Part shown: piece by piece, positions 1-12,358 of the stretch | Numbering within the stretch: position 1 is the first letter of the stretch | Layout of the letters: each line of letters starts with the position of its first letter | DNA from: Rhexocercosporidium sp. MPI-PUGE-AT-0058 | Lineage: Eukaryota; Ascomycota; Leotiomycetes; Helotiales | DNA: 64,000 nt | Reading direction: 5' to 3' | Assembly (NCBI GenBank): GCA_020746875.1 | Contig: JAGTJL010000032.1 | Location: 62,001-126,000, forward strand | Position numbers and translations under genes: made by a program | Notes under the pieces: model-generated | The model's database searches: none | Told to the model about the DNA's origin: nothing | What the model saw: only the letters and a program-made list of their open reading frames with translations

Positions 1-576
1 ATCTATTACAAAACGGTGAGTGGAGATACACATTGAGAGATGAAATACTGTCCAGTGCATAGTGCTTTCCTTCCCTGCCACAGAAATTGATGAGTTCCGG
101 CAAGTGCATTCGTGTTTTTGCTACTCAGATTTTCAAGGCTGGAAGCTACTCACATGACTACGGCGATCTAGTGTAGGATTTCATTTTGGAACATGGACTT
201 GTCTTAATCGTATGCTCTCGAATGCACTTCCTCACTAGACATCTCGCTCTTGCCTCTTATTGCCAAGGCCTCGGCTATTTGGTTATTACGCCATGGAGCC
301 CGTCCACGCACACGAGTGTCCTAGAACACTTCAAAATCGAAGTCAAGACAGTTATGTTCTTTTTAACTGTTAGCTTCATTCAAAATCAGAACATTCCCGT
401 TACGTGACCAGATCCCATTGGTGCGCGCCAACAGCCCCAAAATAACCAGGTCCTACTGCCATGGCCCAAGATCCGCACATCCCGAGACGAAACCTTGCAT
501 TGGCCAGTGGTGGACCTAATGCGCCATCTGTCCAGATATCCTCATCGAACCACCACATACAGTCTGTCAGTTCACG
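1..576. other. no gene recognised
   Basis: Short open frames occur on both strands, but none has a recognisable motif or a convincing exon structure. The stretch lies upstream of a decayed gene fragment and may belong to the same decayed locus. Confidence 0.4.
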
Positions 577-795
577 GGAAATCTTCCGCTCGAGATGCGT
601 CTTCACATCTATGCCTGCCTTCTCGTAAACCTAATCCTGGACTGCCGTGAGTCAGTCTCGATTGACTATGGTATCGAAGCGAAGTGCGAACTGTCGCCAG
701 CAATTTTGCAAGTACATCAGGTCCATAACGAGATATTAGATGTGCTTTATGTCTCAAATAGCATATACATCGGAGTGTTCAGCTATACAAGTTGA
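577..795 (+). pseudogene. fragment of an LPLEIR-type fungal family protein
   Basis: The frame reads NLPLEMRLHIYACLL and then, about 30 residues later, LSPAILQVHQVHNEILDVLY followed by SNS. These are the two hallmarks of a large uncharacterised fungal family: an N-terminal LPxEIRxxIYxYLL block (F-box/2EXR-like) and an RxxRQIYxEAxxxLYxxN block. The same two blocks occur in the minus-strand genes near 35.3 and 37.6 kb. The frame ends at 795 and I found no continuation of the family's C-terminal half, so this looks like a truncated, decaying copy. An alternative is the first exon of a gene whose other exons I could not find. Confidence 0.4.
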
Positions 796-1148
796 GTAAA
801 AATGTTACGACGAAGCTTGTAGTCGTAATGTCTAGCCTCGGCAATGCAGCTGCGCATGTAATTACTAGTCTATCCTTCCGAGGTGAATCGGGAGACGAAA
901 AGCACTTTCCCCGCTGGAGCTTGGTAAAGTTCTGTGATGCAATCCACTAGGCTTGCCCAAAGTCACTTGAGGTTATCGTCATCCCAGAAGAGGAATCAGA
1001 AGAGGCTTCCCGCCAATCTGAGTACTTCAACATGAGGGAGATGTTAGACTTTGACAATTGTTCGAGATGTTCAGTTAATCACCTTCAGAGCTATGACCGA
1101 ATCAGAGCACGGAGGCTTTACTCCGGAATACGTCTTCAAAGATACTGA

Positions 1149-1838
1149 TACGCCTTCATTGGATTTACAATAGGAGCTACTGGAAATGTCACCGGAAAAT
1201 CTACTGTAAAAGGAAGGATAGATATCTGCGGCCCTCTCCTCAGCTACGCTCAAGGCTTTGAGAGATGCAGAGCCTTCAAAGTCAACATGAGATTGGCATA
1301 TTCGGAAACCACCCACGAGTATCTGGATCCTGATTTCGGCGAGGTGTATCGACTTATTCAGCTGAACCCGAATCCATATACAGTCGCCAATAGACGTCTT
1401 GTTGAAGCAGCACTGTCTGATGCGAAGGATACTACGGAGAAAATTGTTCCATCCTTGTTCAAGAAGCATACGGCCTCTATTTCGCAACATCTGGAGAGTA
1501 AGTATTGAAGTATCGTTTGCACCTGAGTGAACCTAGTGGATTTCTTGAAAGGTATCAAAATTGAAGACTGTCGCTCTGATGTCAATCGAAATGCAGATTT
1601 TGCAGGACAATGGCTAAATCAAGACCTCATGGCGCGCGGGCTCCTCTTGTTACAAGATCACGCTGAAGCATTCAAGCGACCAATGCCATTTCAAGATCGA
1701 TTCAGCTACCTTCGAAACACGCGAAACTTGGATGGGTTCTACTTTCGAGCTGCGAGGGAAGGTAAACTCGAGCAAATGCTACAGATGTTTGAGGAAGACG
1801 ACTTCCGCCATTGCGTAATTCTCTTCAAGGGTGCATGA
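1149..1838 (+). pseudogene. unrecognised two-exon coding fragment
   Basis: A frame open from 1149 (first ATG at 1287) runs to a GTAAGT donor near 1499. A 54-bp intron ending in AAAG restores the same sense at about 1553, and the frame stays open to a stop at 1836-1838. The joined product is about 165-210 residues, hydrophilic, with segments such as DPDFGEVYRLIQLNPNPYTV and LDGFYFRAAREGKLEQML. I do not recognise the family. It has no signal peptide or membrane segment, and I see no clear continuation on either side. It is probably a remnant of a larger gene. The antisense frame at 1071-1490 looks like its shadow. Confidence 0.3.
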
Positions 1839-3150
1839 ACGACTTGTAACAGCAATACTTTGAGATTAGAAAGGCACCAAAAGAGCTTTTCAATCATGAC
1901 GTCGCTGGTCATTTTTGTTACCCTGCGGAAGTTGATCTCGATATTTGTTACGACGAGCCAAATTGATTGGGATGTCAATGACCCCTTATCACAGCAAGAC
2001 CGAGACCAGCGACTTTATTGGTCTTTATCAAAAGGAACATGCTAGCTTTGTACTTTCACAACAGAGGTGTCAACATTTATGGTAGTGAAGGTCGCTTAGT
2101 TTTCGGAGGTCCGATTGCTTTGGCTGCATCAGATTTGGCGAGAAGCGCAGAGCTAATCATATTTCCGAAATGTGTGCCTCAATAGGGCTTGCGAGTTTCA
2201 GAAGGCGGCACAAATGTTCGTCCATAATTCTTGTCACAATATGGTCTCAGGCCTGCTTTTGAAAACTACATTCGCGAACGGGAAGTTGGACGCCACTGGG
2301 GTATGAGCGCTAAAGGCATCGTTTTGCTGTGGACGAATTCACTTTCTTTGAATAATGTATTTTCATTGAACTTCTTTACGTTTGAGGAAGTTCGAGCTGT
2401 CACCTACAGTTGGGTCCTTGACGCACTCATGTTGTCTTTTGAAGCAATATTCTAAAAGTAGAAAATGTGAAGCTCGTAGAGTGTGTCAATAGCATGGCAA
2501 TCCAGCAAAGATTCCAGATCTATAAGTCTCGCTAAATTATTCAGGGGCTTTAGCGACTTCTCCTGGCAAGCGAATATCGTGACACAGAGAAACCCAAGGA
2601 AGAAGTTGGATACAAGCTCAAGTACTGAATGCTTAATCTCTCAAATCAAGCGGTGCTCGTATTTCTTGTCATTTTACACTGGTCACCTCCCAGTTCAACC
2701 GACCAATCAGCGCCGTATAGCCCTGCATCTCAACTGCCTACCGCATCGGGTGCGCTCAGACCAGATCTTCATGAGGTTAGTGCTAATCAGGGGTATCCAG
2801 AGTCATGCAGGTACATAGCGGGGACGGACCAACCTGAACGAGGCTTGAGATCAACCTTCTTCGTTTGGAGTAGCTTGCCAAGCAAACAAGATAAGCTCCC
2901 CGGCATCTATATGCATATGAGTAGCGCTACGTTATGATCTTCTTCTGGATGGGGCAGCTGTGGATGCATAGAGTTGCATCTTGCCTTGAATTGGAAGGTC
3001 AGTATGCATGGAAATTTGTTGTATGACAAAGGAAACTATTAGCGGCGAGCTAAAGGTGAAGAATTACAATGACGATATCGTATGGCGCCGTAGTGGAGGA
3101 TGCGATACATGTCCAAGCCCGAGATTTCTTGCGCCGGGCGCAGGAGATAT
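1839..3150. other. no gene recognised
   Basis: Several short frames of 60-110 codons exist here, for example 2483-2818 and 2629-2937 on the plus strand. They overlap each other, carry no motif and lack plausible splice structure. The last few hundred bases must hold the promoter of the downstream protease gene. Confidence 0.4.
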
Positions 3151-3160
3151 TATAGATACA
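3151..3160 (+). promoter_or_regulatory. TATA-like box of the subtilisin gene
   Basis: TATAGATACA lies about 60 bases upstream of the protease start codon, a usual distance for a fungal core promoter. The assignment rests on position and base content only. Confidence 0.3.
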
Positions 3161-3218
3161 AAGTATCTCCCATAATGGTTTCTCCATCAGCGACTTTTCC
3201 GCCAGCTGTGTCGACAAG

Positions 3219-6148
3219 ATGTTGTTTTCCTATCAGACCGTCGTTCTCCTCCAAGCAGCTTCACTCGCTTCCGCTGTAACACTTCCAAATGGGTACAAGC
3301 CAAGTCCACGGAGCCAGAAAGTTGTCCCCGGTGCTTTTATCGTAACTTTCGAGTCCGGTTTGGTACGCCTTCCAATTTCTATCAATTGGTCACTTTGCTA
3401 ATATCAATAGTCTTCGTCTGCCAATTTCTATCAGAATTTGACAGCAAATGGGATCCCGGTAACGGCTCGCCAGACTTTCGATCCAGCTATCTTTGCAGGC
3501 ACTTCGTTTCACTTGAAAGATGTGAACGATACTCATCTCGATACCATTGGGAACTTCACTCAGGTCAAGAGCATTTCTCCCGTCAGGCTTCACCACAGGA
3601 CTGCTCCTGTCGGGGATGTTGCCAATGTTGCGAAATTGTGGTCTGCTGCCAAGCTGAAAGGCCGAGCGGTGGCTGATAGCGATGATATGACCACCCATAA
3701 GATGACGTAAAGACTACCAGGCGGTGTGCGTGTTTTGAAGATTTCGCTGACACTTGCTGGCTCCAGCGGTGTTGACAAGTTGCAAGCAGAAGGACTCGAT
3801 GGAAGTGGGATTACAATCGGGATCATTGACACAGGGTTCGTTATCATTCTCGGATATTTTACGAAGCTTACTCACATGATATTAGTATTGACTACAATCT
3901 GCCAGCTCTCGGTGGCGGCATTGGACCTGGATTCAAGGTTTCCTACGGCTATGATCTTGTTGGCGACTACGATGCCAATGGCAATCCAGCACCTGATGAC
4001 GACCCAATGGACTGTCTCGGCCACGGAACCCATGTTGCAGGTATTATTGGTGCTTCAAATGACCCATATATCTTGGGCGTGGCTCCAAATGCCACACTTC
4101 ACATGTACAAGGTTTTTGCCTGTGAAGATAGTGCCCCAACAGATATTCTTATCCAAGCATTCATCATGGCTCACAACAATGGAGTCGATGTGATCACTTC
4201 AAGTATTGGATCCAATAATGGATGGCCCGAAGAGTGATTTTGACCCTCCCCTCCATTCAAACATTTCTTTCTAACACTGCTCTCAGTCCTTGGTCTGCCG
4301 CAACCGCCGCGATTGTAGCAGCAGGAACACCATGTATGCTTGCGGCAGGAAATGCAGGCGAGGATGGCATGTTTTACGCCTCTTCGGCTGCATCGGGCAC
4401 AGATGTCACAGCAGTCGGCTCTGTGGATAACACCAATACACCATCCGCAGCTACAATTGCAAGCTACACAATTGACGGTGGCGCACCAGTCGAGTTTGTC
4501 TACAACTTGGCGGTCGGAAACTTCTCCGGAATTAGTCTCCCAATTGTTGCTACCAGCCTGGACAGCAAAGTAACGAACGATGCCTGCGACCCAATAACCT
4601 CTGACTTGACTGGAACTATTGCTCTTATCCGTCGTGGATCCTGTACTTTTGATACGAAGGTTGCCAACGCTGTCGCCGCTGGTGCTCTCTACGTTCTCCT
4701 CTACAACAACGTCGCAACAGCAATCTCTCCGGCAATTACGGACACCGATGTCCTAGGTGCAGCCATGCTTACCAATGTACTTGGAGAGGAAATCGTCAAG
4801 CAACTAGCAGCTAGCCACAAAGTCCAAGGTATCTTTGGAAAAGACCCGGTCCTAAAAATTGATACACCTGGACCTGTGAACAGTCTGACTGGTAACACAA
4901 TGAGCACATTTTCATCTTATGGCTTGTCAGCTGAAAATACTATCAAGCCTGTCGTCTCTGGACCTGGAGGCTCAATCTTGTCCACTTATCTTACATCTGA
5001 GGGTAGCTATGCAGTTCTGTCCGGCACCTCAATGGCAACTCCGTTTGTTGCAGGAGTGGTTGCACTATACATGCAAGCCAAAGGAAGAGGCATCAATCCA
5101 AAGATCATCAATAGTGCTCTTGCTGCCACTGCAAACCCGCTGAACTTCAACGACGGAACGAAGAACTCAACATTCTTGGCCTCGGTGGCTCAACAAGGAT
5201 GTGAGTTTAAAACATCTCTACTGTTTTATTTCCCATTTGCTGACGCGTGAAATAGCTGGACTTGTTGATGCATACCAAATGGTTCGTGGTGGAATCGCCA
5301 TCTCTGAATCCAACTTGGCACTCAATGACACGGCCAACTTCGTCAAGAATCCATCATTCTACGTTGAGAACACCGGAACCAAGTCCATGACCTACGTCCT
5401 CAGCCACCAACCGGCTGCGAATAGTTACGCTTTTGACTCCTCTTACGGAACCACCGACAACTACGCTGTCGTAGTCTTCCCACCACAGATGGACGAGAAG
5501 TACTCAAGTGTTGTAATTTCCCCATCAACCTTGACCATCGCACCTGGAGCCAAGAAGCGAGTCAGTATCGCCGTTACACCTGATGCCAGTTTGAACGCAA
5601 AACTCGTCCCGGTCTACAGTGGATTTATTAAAGTCACTTCCGCGTCTGGAGAAGTCGCTGGCATCCCTTACGCTGGTGTCGCTGCCAAGATGAACGACAT
5701 CCCAATCGCCGATCCTACACTCAATATCTACGTCAATGAAAATGCGGTGGGTGTTGTGCCTTACTCAGGACCCGGAAAAACATCATCTGGTTCAATTGAT
5801 TCCTACAAGCCTTCTGTTGGAAGCTATCCTTCTTACTACTGGTCAAATACATGGTCCTCCAAGGCTATACGTGTGGATATTGTGAGCGTGAATGGCACCA
5901 ATCCCGTATTCGCTGCGGGTCTGGCCACAGTTGGATCAATGGCTGGATTTCCACGGACGTGGGAAGCAAGGTCCTTGGCGGGAGTTTTTACCCCTACTGT
6001 TTTCGATGGGCTTTTGTCAGATAAGACTTTGGTGAAGTCGGGTGTTTACAAGATGGTATTGAGACTTGCCAAGGCTTTTGCGGATCCTGCCAAAGGAAGG
6101 GAATACGAGACATTTGAGACTCCTCCATTTTATATGGACATGGCATAG
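3219..6148 (+). CDS. secreted subtilisin-like serine protease (S8, PA and Fn3-like domains)
   Basis: This is an extracellular endoprotease of family S8. Exons are 3219-3362, 3411-3706, 3767-3835, 3886-4233, 4287-5200 and 5256-6148; the lengths sum to exactly 888 codons (887 residues). A signal peptide (LLQAASLASAVT) is followed by an I9-type propeptide. The catalytic triad is Asp in GIIDTG (near 167), His in GHGTHVAG (near 216) and Ser in GTSMATPF (near 533). A protease-associated domain (IALIRRGSCTFDTKVANA) is inserted between His and Ser. The C-terminal third is an Fn3-like domain, as in the large Vpr-type subtilases of fungi. Every exon junction restores a conserved motif, so the gene looks intact. 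Likely role: nutrient acquisition or host-protein degradation outside the cell. Confidence 0.93.
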
Positions 6149-6309
6149 ATGACCAATCTAGTTGTGGTTGAAGATTTTATTACGAAACAATTCCTATTGG
6201 ATCCATACAAACTCTACAAGCATTAAACAAAAGCTCCGTGAACAGATAGAAATATTTCCTCGCATCCCTTCACTCCATGCGCTTCCGAGAAGGTACTTTT
6301 AGCTATCTC

Positions 6310-7439
6310 TCAGGATACTGTCGTACCAATTCGATTACAGAAACCCCTATTGCTCAACATCGGGAGCACTGGGAAATAGGGCTGGCTCTGGAGCTGGCAA
6401 GTCAACCATCTCATCACACCCGGGTCTTCCATGCCGAAATCCCCACTTGAATAATCGCTATCCGGGTGCGCATCAAATAATGCTTTGCGAATGGCTCGAA
6501 TCCGGAGGTATTGCTCATCGATATCATCAATTACTTCTTTTGCCCAGACAGTCCAGTCCGTACGTCCCGAGGATCGCGCCATGTCCACCATTTCCGTCCC
6601 ATTGCTTAATTTCTTGCTTGATTGCGATCTCCCTCTTGGCCGTAGAGTAAATGAGTTTACAGTCCCTTCGCCATCACCATCTATGGGAAGGCGTGTGTGA
6701 AAAAAATACTGATGGTAGTCCTCGAGAAGAGATAAACATCTCACTTCTCCATACGATGAGAACTAGAAACCTTGATCAAGCTGCAGCCATAAATGACCCG
6801 ATTGTCACTTTCCATATTTGATGACTCATTTATGTCCCAGGAAGCAGCCTTGATTCTTTTGTACTGTAGTTCAAAGTACTCAATTACTGCTTTTCGTGCT
6901 GATCTTATAGATGGTAAGTCATTATCTTCGCTTGCCAAACTGGCAATCTCGAGGTTCTTCTCGACGGGGCGTTGTAAGTATAATTTGAAAGGATGGGATC
7001 TTTTTCTTTTCGCAAGCGAAAACAAACAAGTTTGAGACAAAACGCAAGGAAACTAAATGCGTAGACGAAGAACAGACTTACCGTTCGTCTGACTGGTCTT
7101 GGGCCGCCATTCGTGCGGGCTACAGCAGTTCCATTTTGTGGAGGAGCCGAGGGGAAGAGTATGGAACTCTATATCAACCATTATATATGGTAGACTCATT
7201 CAGGGAGGCAAAGTAATGCCTCATACCTCCAGGTCGGAGTCGGAAAAATCCAGCACATATCTTGCGGGTGGACGATTGCTATCAGGTACGAGCCGGCTGG
7301 GTCCATTGCTATTCTGTAAACCCCCAACACCATTCGGTAGCTGCGCTTGTGTTACTCTAGAAAAATTATCGGAGACCAGGACTGGACTCCGAATCTGCTG
7401 GGGTGTGCTTGATCCGTCTGGAAGATCGTTGAGGCCCAT
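6310..7439 (-). CDS. hypothetical protein; C-terminal half resembles the 36-38 kb family
   Basis: Proposed minus-strand exons are 7227-7439, 7082-7168, 6771-7052 and 6310-6708 (about 326 residues). The N-terminal part is low-complexity (MGLNDLPDGSSTPQQIR) with an acidic DFSDSDLE stretch. The C-terminal half contains RKAVIEYFELQYKRIKAAS and later DDIDEQYLRIRAIRKALFD. These match in order the LEL-YHRIAS and YDQWLEIRQARLKLID segments of the gene at 35921-37970. It may therefore be a member of that family with a replaced or lost N-terminal half. The second intron is the weak point: the only acceptor I found that keeps the frame gives a 29-bp intron (7053-7081), which is implausibly short, so that junction may be wrong or the gene broken. 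No function can be assigned. Confidence 0.45.
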
Positions 7440-8381
7440 TTGGTTGATTGTTTGGTGATGCAGATCGCAGAAAAGGAGAAAAGAGAACACAAACAAGACG
7501 CAAAGAGGAGAGAAGCTCCAATCTATGATGATCGAGACCTTCTGGTGGTTTTGCTGGAGAAAAGATTCTATGAGAACAAAACAAGAGGATTTTGAGGGGA
7601 GAAGTGGGGCTGGTGACCTGCTGCTTCGTCGCCTGGAGTGAAACTTCGCTGTAATTAGCTGAGAAAATCCACAGAGACATGTAAAATAAGACCTTGAGGG
7701 ACTCATTGGTCAATAATAGACCTAATAGTTATATTTGTAGTAGCTTTTTGAGTCCTTTAAAGACATTTGACAGCTCTACCACCCCTTTCGTGCGCCATTT
7801 TAACACAGAAAGTCGTTTGTGATAATGTGTGAAGAGTAGCTCTCTTTCAACAAATCACAACAAATGGATAACCATTGAAATAGGTTCACTCAAGACGTTT
7901 GAAATCTTCTTAGGCGTGAAGGGTGTTTATAGGTGTCCATTTTATCGTCTTAGTCGTGATGTTGATATCACGCAGGGGCCGCCTAGGATCTCGATTAAAT
8001 TTCCTATTCGAGCAACACTTACAGCCCACAGACAAAACAACACTAACACTGCAGACACTGCAGACAAATAACACAATAAAAAGGTAATTGCGTAATATGT
8101 TCGAGCTTTATAAATCCTCGTTATGATTTGAAGGTGAGGGAGGAGGTGGTGACTGTGCAAGTAAGGTGGAAAGCCTTCGATTATTAGGCTGCACGTGGAA
8201 ATGAACCCCCGAAATCCTCCAAATGGCGTGCATCCTCCTTGAATATGCTCTAAATGCTGTAATCGCGTATTAGAATATATTGAGGACCATTCAATTGGCG
8301 AGGAAGCCTCATTGTCTGCTTGCTTCACAATCCCGAAGAGGCTAAGCTTGAAAGGCAGGGGGTAGCCAACTGAGCTGCTGA
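7440..8381. other. no gene recognised
   Basis: This is the divergent region between a minus-strand and a plus-strand hypothetical gene. Short frames on both strands have no motif. The upstream exon that the next gene seems to need may lie here, but I could not identify it. Confidence 0.4.
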
Positions 8382-9185
8382 AGCTACATCCCCGCCATCT
8401 ACTTTCATAAATACTGCTCTCTTCAGCCTCAACCGGCAGCTTCTTCCTACAACATCAACCCACTTCCAACTTCGAAGACCTGCGGGCTTCGATCTCCTTT
8501 CTCTCCCCTTCCAATCCCCCAAAATGGAGCTCAACAACAATCGCAAAACAGCGTCCAAACCGAAACCAGCTCCGACGACGGACACAATTCCTTGCAACAG
8601 CCAAAAGGCGCAAGTTAGCGGCAACGGTGTCACCCTATCTTCTGCAGAACAGGATTTACGGGGGAACGATTGTAGATTCGGATGATGAGGCTGAGAAAGT
8701 TGTAAAAAGCACAGTATGTACATCTACATTCTATACAATTTTCCGGGAATTGACACGTGGCGAAGGCTCTCATGAGCTCCATCAATCGTCCTCGCTCAGA
8801 TCCAGCTGCTCTGCTCAATGTGTACAGCTCAGCACCGGCACCAGTAAGTTACTACTACACACTCTAGCCATGCAGGAAATTCTCAGTCCAATTCTGGACT
8901 CCACAAGCTAACTTCTACTTCTCCAAGGCCCCCAGATCAGAAAGTCCATCCCTATTCCTCCCTCAAGACGAAAACCAGCCTAAATGGGTCACACGAGCCT
9001 CTCCAGCTCCCTCCTCTCCCTCTATTATTCTCATCCCGTCGACAAAGAAACCCAACAAAGGCGGAGAGGCCAAGGAAGAAGCCATCAATCTTATCTCACC
9101 CTCCCCTCCGCTTCGCCTAGCTTTTCTCCCACGACCTTCCTCAGCCAAGAACAACGGAAAGAAAGCAGGCAGAGCAAGCAAGTAG
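8382..9185 (+). CDS. hypothetical protein, start or frame uncertain
   Basis: The 3' part is convincing. A frame containing KRRKLAATVSPYLLQNRIYG and DSDDEAEKVVKST ends at 8713. It is joined by a 52-bp intron (8714-8765) to ALMSSINRPRSDPAALLNVY and then by an 84-bp intron (8844-8927, branch point GCTAAC) to a Ser/Pro-rich exon ending at 9185. Both junctions are phase 0. Upstream there is a problem: a plausible glutamine-rich coding frame (open from 8382, containing QQQSQNSVQTETSSDDGHNS) runs into a stop near 8606-8616, one base out of phase with the good frame, at an AAAA run. Either an A is missing or there is another exon arrangement. The good frame itself is open from 8411 but has no ATG. 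The product looks disordered, basic and acidic by turns, possibly nuclear. Family not recognised. Confidence 0.45.
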
Positions 9186-10740
9186 GCGGAGCTCGACTTG
9201 TCAGAGAGAATTCGAGAGAGCTTTTCAAGGCTGCGTTGGAGAACTGGGATGGATGGAAAAGGCGATGCTGTACCCGGAGTTATGAAGCTTTATGATCAAT
9301 ACCAGTAGATCTTCACGTGGCATTGTGCTTAGCTGGATCGTGTGGGACAATGGGAAGGTTTCTTTACAGTTTACGGCGTTTTCTTTGCACGAATGATTAT
9401 TGAGGGAGTTGGATTGCTAGTCAATAATAAAAGGGGCGAAGAAGAATAGAATACAACTTCTGGCAGACGAATTAAGAAGAAAGTATGAAACAAATTGCAA
9501 AGATAATTATGTCTCAATTCATACTTAGCTGGGCAGCCCTTTCGAAGACTGTTCATGTTCCAGTGATTTTGATTAAATTTGACTTATATGTGCCGGAGAG
9601 CATGGGAGGGCATGCTTTTGTGTCTATAATCTTCTCAAGTCATTATAGGCTTTCTGAAACATCGGGCAGTTCACAAATATGTCCATTACCTACGAAGAAA
9701 ATGAAGCTGGCTCAACATGCTCAGTGCGGAAGAGTTCTGAATTAGACAATACACGTGAGACGCCTATTTTCTACATCACAGGCCCAGGCCCAAACTTCGG
9801 ATGTTACTTCTGAGGTTCACTCTCTGTTTCATCTTTCTTTAGTATTAGAGGAATATAATATCATACAGCTCAAATGCTTCTTCGGATGGGTATTGATATC
9901 CCCTCTATCTAGCGCCTATCTTCCGCATCAGGCCCAACTTTAAAAATTCCATTAAAATGAACGAGACTAGATGAATGATATATATTATTAGATGTAGAGC
10001 ATATCATATATTCACTAGAAGATCTCACATCAAAGTTCGGATGATATATGTCAGCTCCACATTACTGCACTTCTCCATGCAGTCTAGTTTCCCCCATCAA
10101 TTTCGCAGCTCGTCCAAATTCCGTCCGTCTCATGTCTCCCGCCCAGTATATAACGGATGAATTCATGACTGTGACTGATGGTTTGTAGAAGAAATGGGCT
10201 ATGCATAATGTATGAAGGATTAACTTAATAATACGGACTGCTGCTCTTCGAGCAGGATTATAATTAGGTGATTTGATTTCGGTTTCTTTTAAGATTATCT
10301 GGATATATGTAGAACATCAAAAATTATTAGTAATAAGACGTCATCTTGAAAAATAAAATCTAGACGTTGGATTTTTGAATCGCAGGCGAACATTCTAGGT
10401 CCACATTAGATTATCTGGTTCATCCCTTCTTTGTTCTGGTTCGTTCTCTCTACTAAATCAACTAAAAGTCGCATCACAAAAGCCAACAATCATTTCCAAG
10501 ACTCCTACATATCCAGAGTATAAGGAGTTAGTAGAGCTTCAGAACATTGGTGAATGGTATGAGACTGTTCTCTGGACCTGGGGGGGAGGATCTCGCTTCG
10601 TCCACTAGCGCAATGCTAAGTTTATTTGCTTGTATTTATCCAGACATCACCAACATTCATTCCCCAACCTCTCGTCTCCTCGTTTTACATCTAACAATCT
10701 TCCTTCCTCCGCGGTCATACGCGAGGCACAAGCGACCTCA
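9186..10740. other. AT-rich gene-free stretch
   Basis: No coding frame with support was seen. The part from about 9950 to 10400 is visibly AT-rich, with runs such as GATATATATTATTAGATG, and could be a decayed repeat. I found no inverted termini or transposon motif in it. Confidence 0.4.
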
Positions 10741-12358
10741 ATGACGTCCTTATCTCCTCTAGAAATTCTACCCCTCCTCATTCTCGAGCGCATCTGTGAG
10801 TATCTCGACGATGGATCAGTAACGCGGCGCGATTTGCTAGCGTTCCATTCACGAGCAAAAACTGCTCTGTCGCATCTGCTGCACAGGTATTCTCTCAAAT
10901 AGATGTCAAGATCCGTGATCTAGAAGAGTTGGAAAGTAGCTTGCAGCGGTGGAATGCGATGCCCAAAGATGGGCGAAATCGCCATGTACGTCGGCTCAAG
11001 ATCTCCTGGGCTGCCGATGTAGAGGACAGTAGGACAGCACCGCGAGGAAAAGATGAGGACGTTAATGAAGAAGGAGATCCGACTGGAGTCTGGAATGTGC
11101 GTCCTTACTTTGACATGCATAGTTTCTGTCTACCAATCGTATCAGGACTCGCACCGAATCTCACACATTTGTGTGAGATCCCCAAAGAGATGAGGGGGGA
11201 GATAGAAGTCACTCGGGAGATAATGCTCGGGAAACCGGACTGGAGAGGTTTTTCTCAGGGGAAAAATTCAAGGCCAAGGAGGATCAGTTCTTTGCGCGCG
11301 GGAAGCTTCAAACTCTGATTTTCCCAGAGTACGTGTCACATGGTATAGGCCACTGGACTCGCCTTACAGACTTCATCATCCTGCGATGTCTCGTGATTCC
11401 ATGGTGTGGGAACGACCTTGCGTTGGCTGAGATAGCTTCGCGAGGCGATTTGAGATCTATCCTCAGGCTGAAGTTGAGTTCTATCGAAGACGAGAGCGAG
11501 CAATCGCAGATTGCGCTTCATCTCTATCTCTCGAGCTTGAATCCTCTGGAGCGTCTTATTCTCATCGGTTACATTAGTCCCCAAACTTTCAGAATCATTG
11601 TCCTACGCCACGGCGAGAACCTACGTAACCTAGAAATACACCCCGAAGCCGACCGCGATTTCCGTAATCCTCTCGTCGAATTGAATGCTCCGGTAATGCA
11701 GCACTTCGCCGAACACTGTCCGCATCTCACATACCTCTCCATTCCAGTCAACCGCACACGCGGAGATAGCCAAGAACTAAGCATCTATCGTGCCCTGAGC
11801 AAACTTCCACGTCTCCAAAACTTGCGTTTGCGTCTCCAGTATAGTATCGGACCCGACGAAGATCTCTGGGACGATGAAAGGGACGGTCAATATCCATTGG
11901 GTTATGATACGGAAGTTAAAGATATCCCATTCGAGTATATCCGGCAAATTTACACCAACGTCGCGATGGACTCCACGCTCGCGCTCTCGATCTTCAACCT
12001 GATATCCTCAAGCAGTGCCGGTAGCGGAAGCTTGGGGCAAATGAAAGTGGCTTTGGGTCGCAAAATATCACTTCGCACATCCGCTGCATATGGGACATTT
12101 CACTCGACGATAAGGTATTTCGGTCCGCCGTGGAAATGTACGCGAAATGAGAGAGGCGAAGTTAAGGTGCAGGAGCTGGAGAAGAGATCGACCGCTAGGT
12201 ATCGAGAAGATTAGCGATTTCTCTTGTATGCAGATGCTGACGAGCAGGTGTGGAATCAGGAGATGTACTCGGGGTGGTATAAGAATACTTGACCCCGGAA
12301 AATGGAGGAGTTGCTGGATGATTGGGAGAGTCTTCCTTTGGATCTTGGGGAGATTTAG
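10741..12358 (+). pseudogene. decayed F-box protein gene
   Basis: The product begins MTSLSPLEILPLLILERICE with YLDD following, a typical fungal F-box (SCF ubiquitin-ligase adaptor). A long leucine-rich scaffold follows (LTYLSIPVN, LPRLQNLRLRLQYS). Reading needs two one-base corrections, each as if a base had been lost. One is near 10850, where the frame should pass from DLLAFHS to SKNCSVASAAQVFS. The other is near 11240, from MLGKPDW to ERFFSGEKFKAKED. From there the frame is open to 12211 and is then interrupted by TAG (12212-12214) and TGA (12290-12292). After these the same frame still gives a sensible C-terminus, MEELLDDWESLPLDLGEI, ending at 12358. No introns explain the jumps. Two lesions of each kind over 1.6 kb indicate loss of function rather than a single sequencing error. 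Confidence 0.7.

Noticed and set aside
3707..3766. Apparent in-frame stop (TAA at 3708) in the protease
   Set aside because: It is inside a 60-bp GT-AG intron; splicing gives MTGVDKLQAEGLDGSGIT, a normal subtilase sequence.
4701..4907. Minus-strand frame inside the subtilisin gene
   Set aside because: Shadow of the fifth exon; the protease frame has the PA domain and catalytic Ser.
8325..8723. 132-codon minus-strand frame
   Set aside because: It lies antisense to the spliced hypothetical gene with canonical introns; no motif and no splice support.
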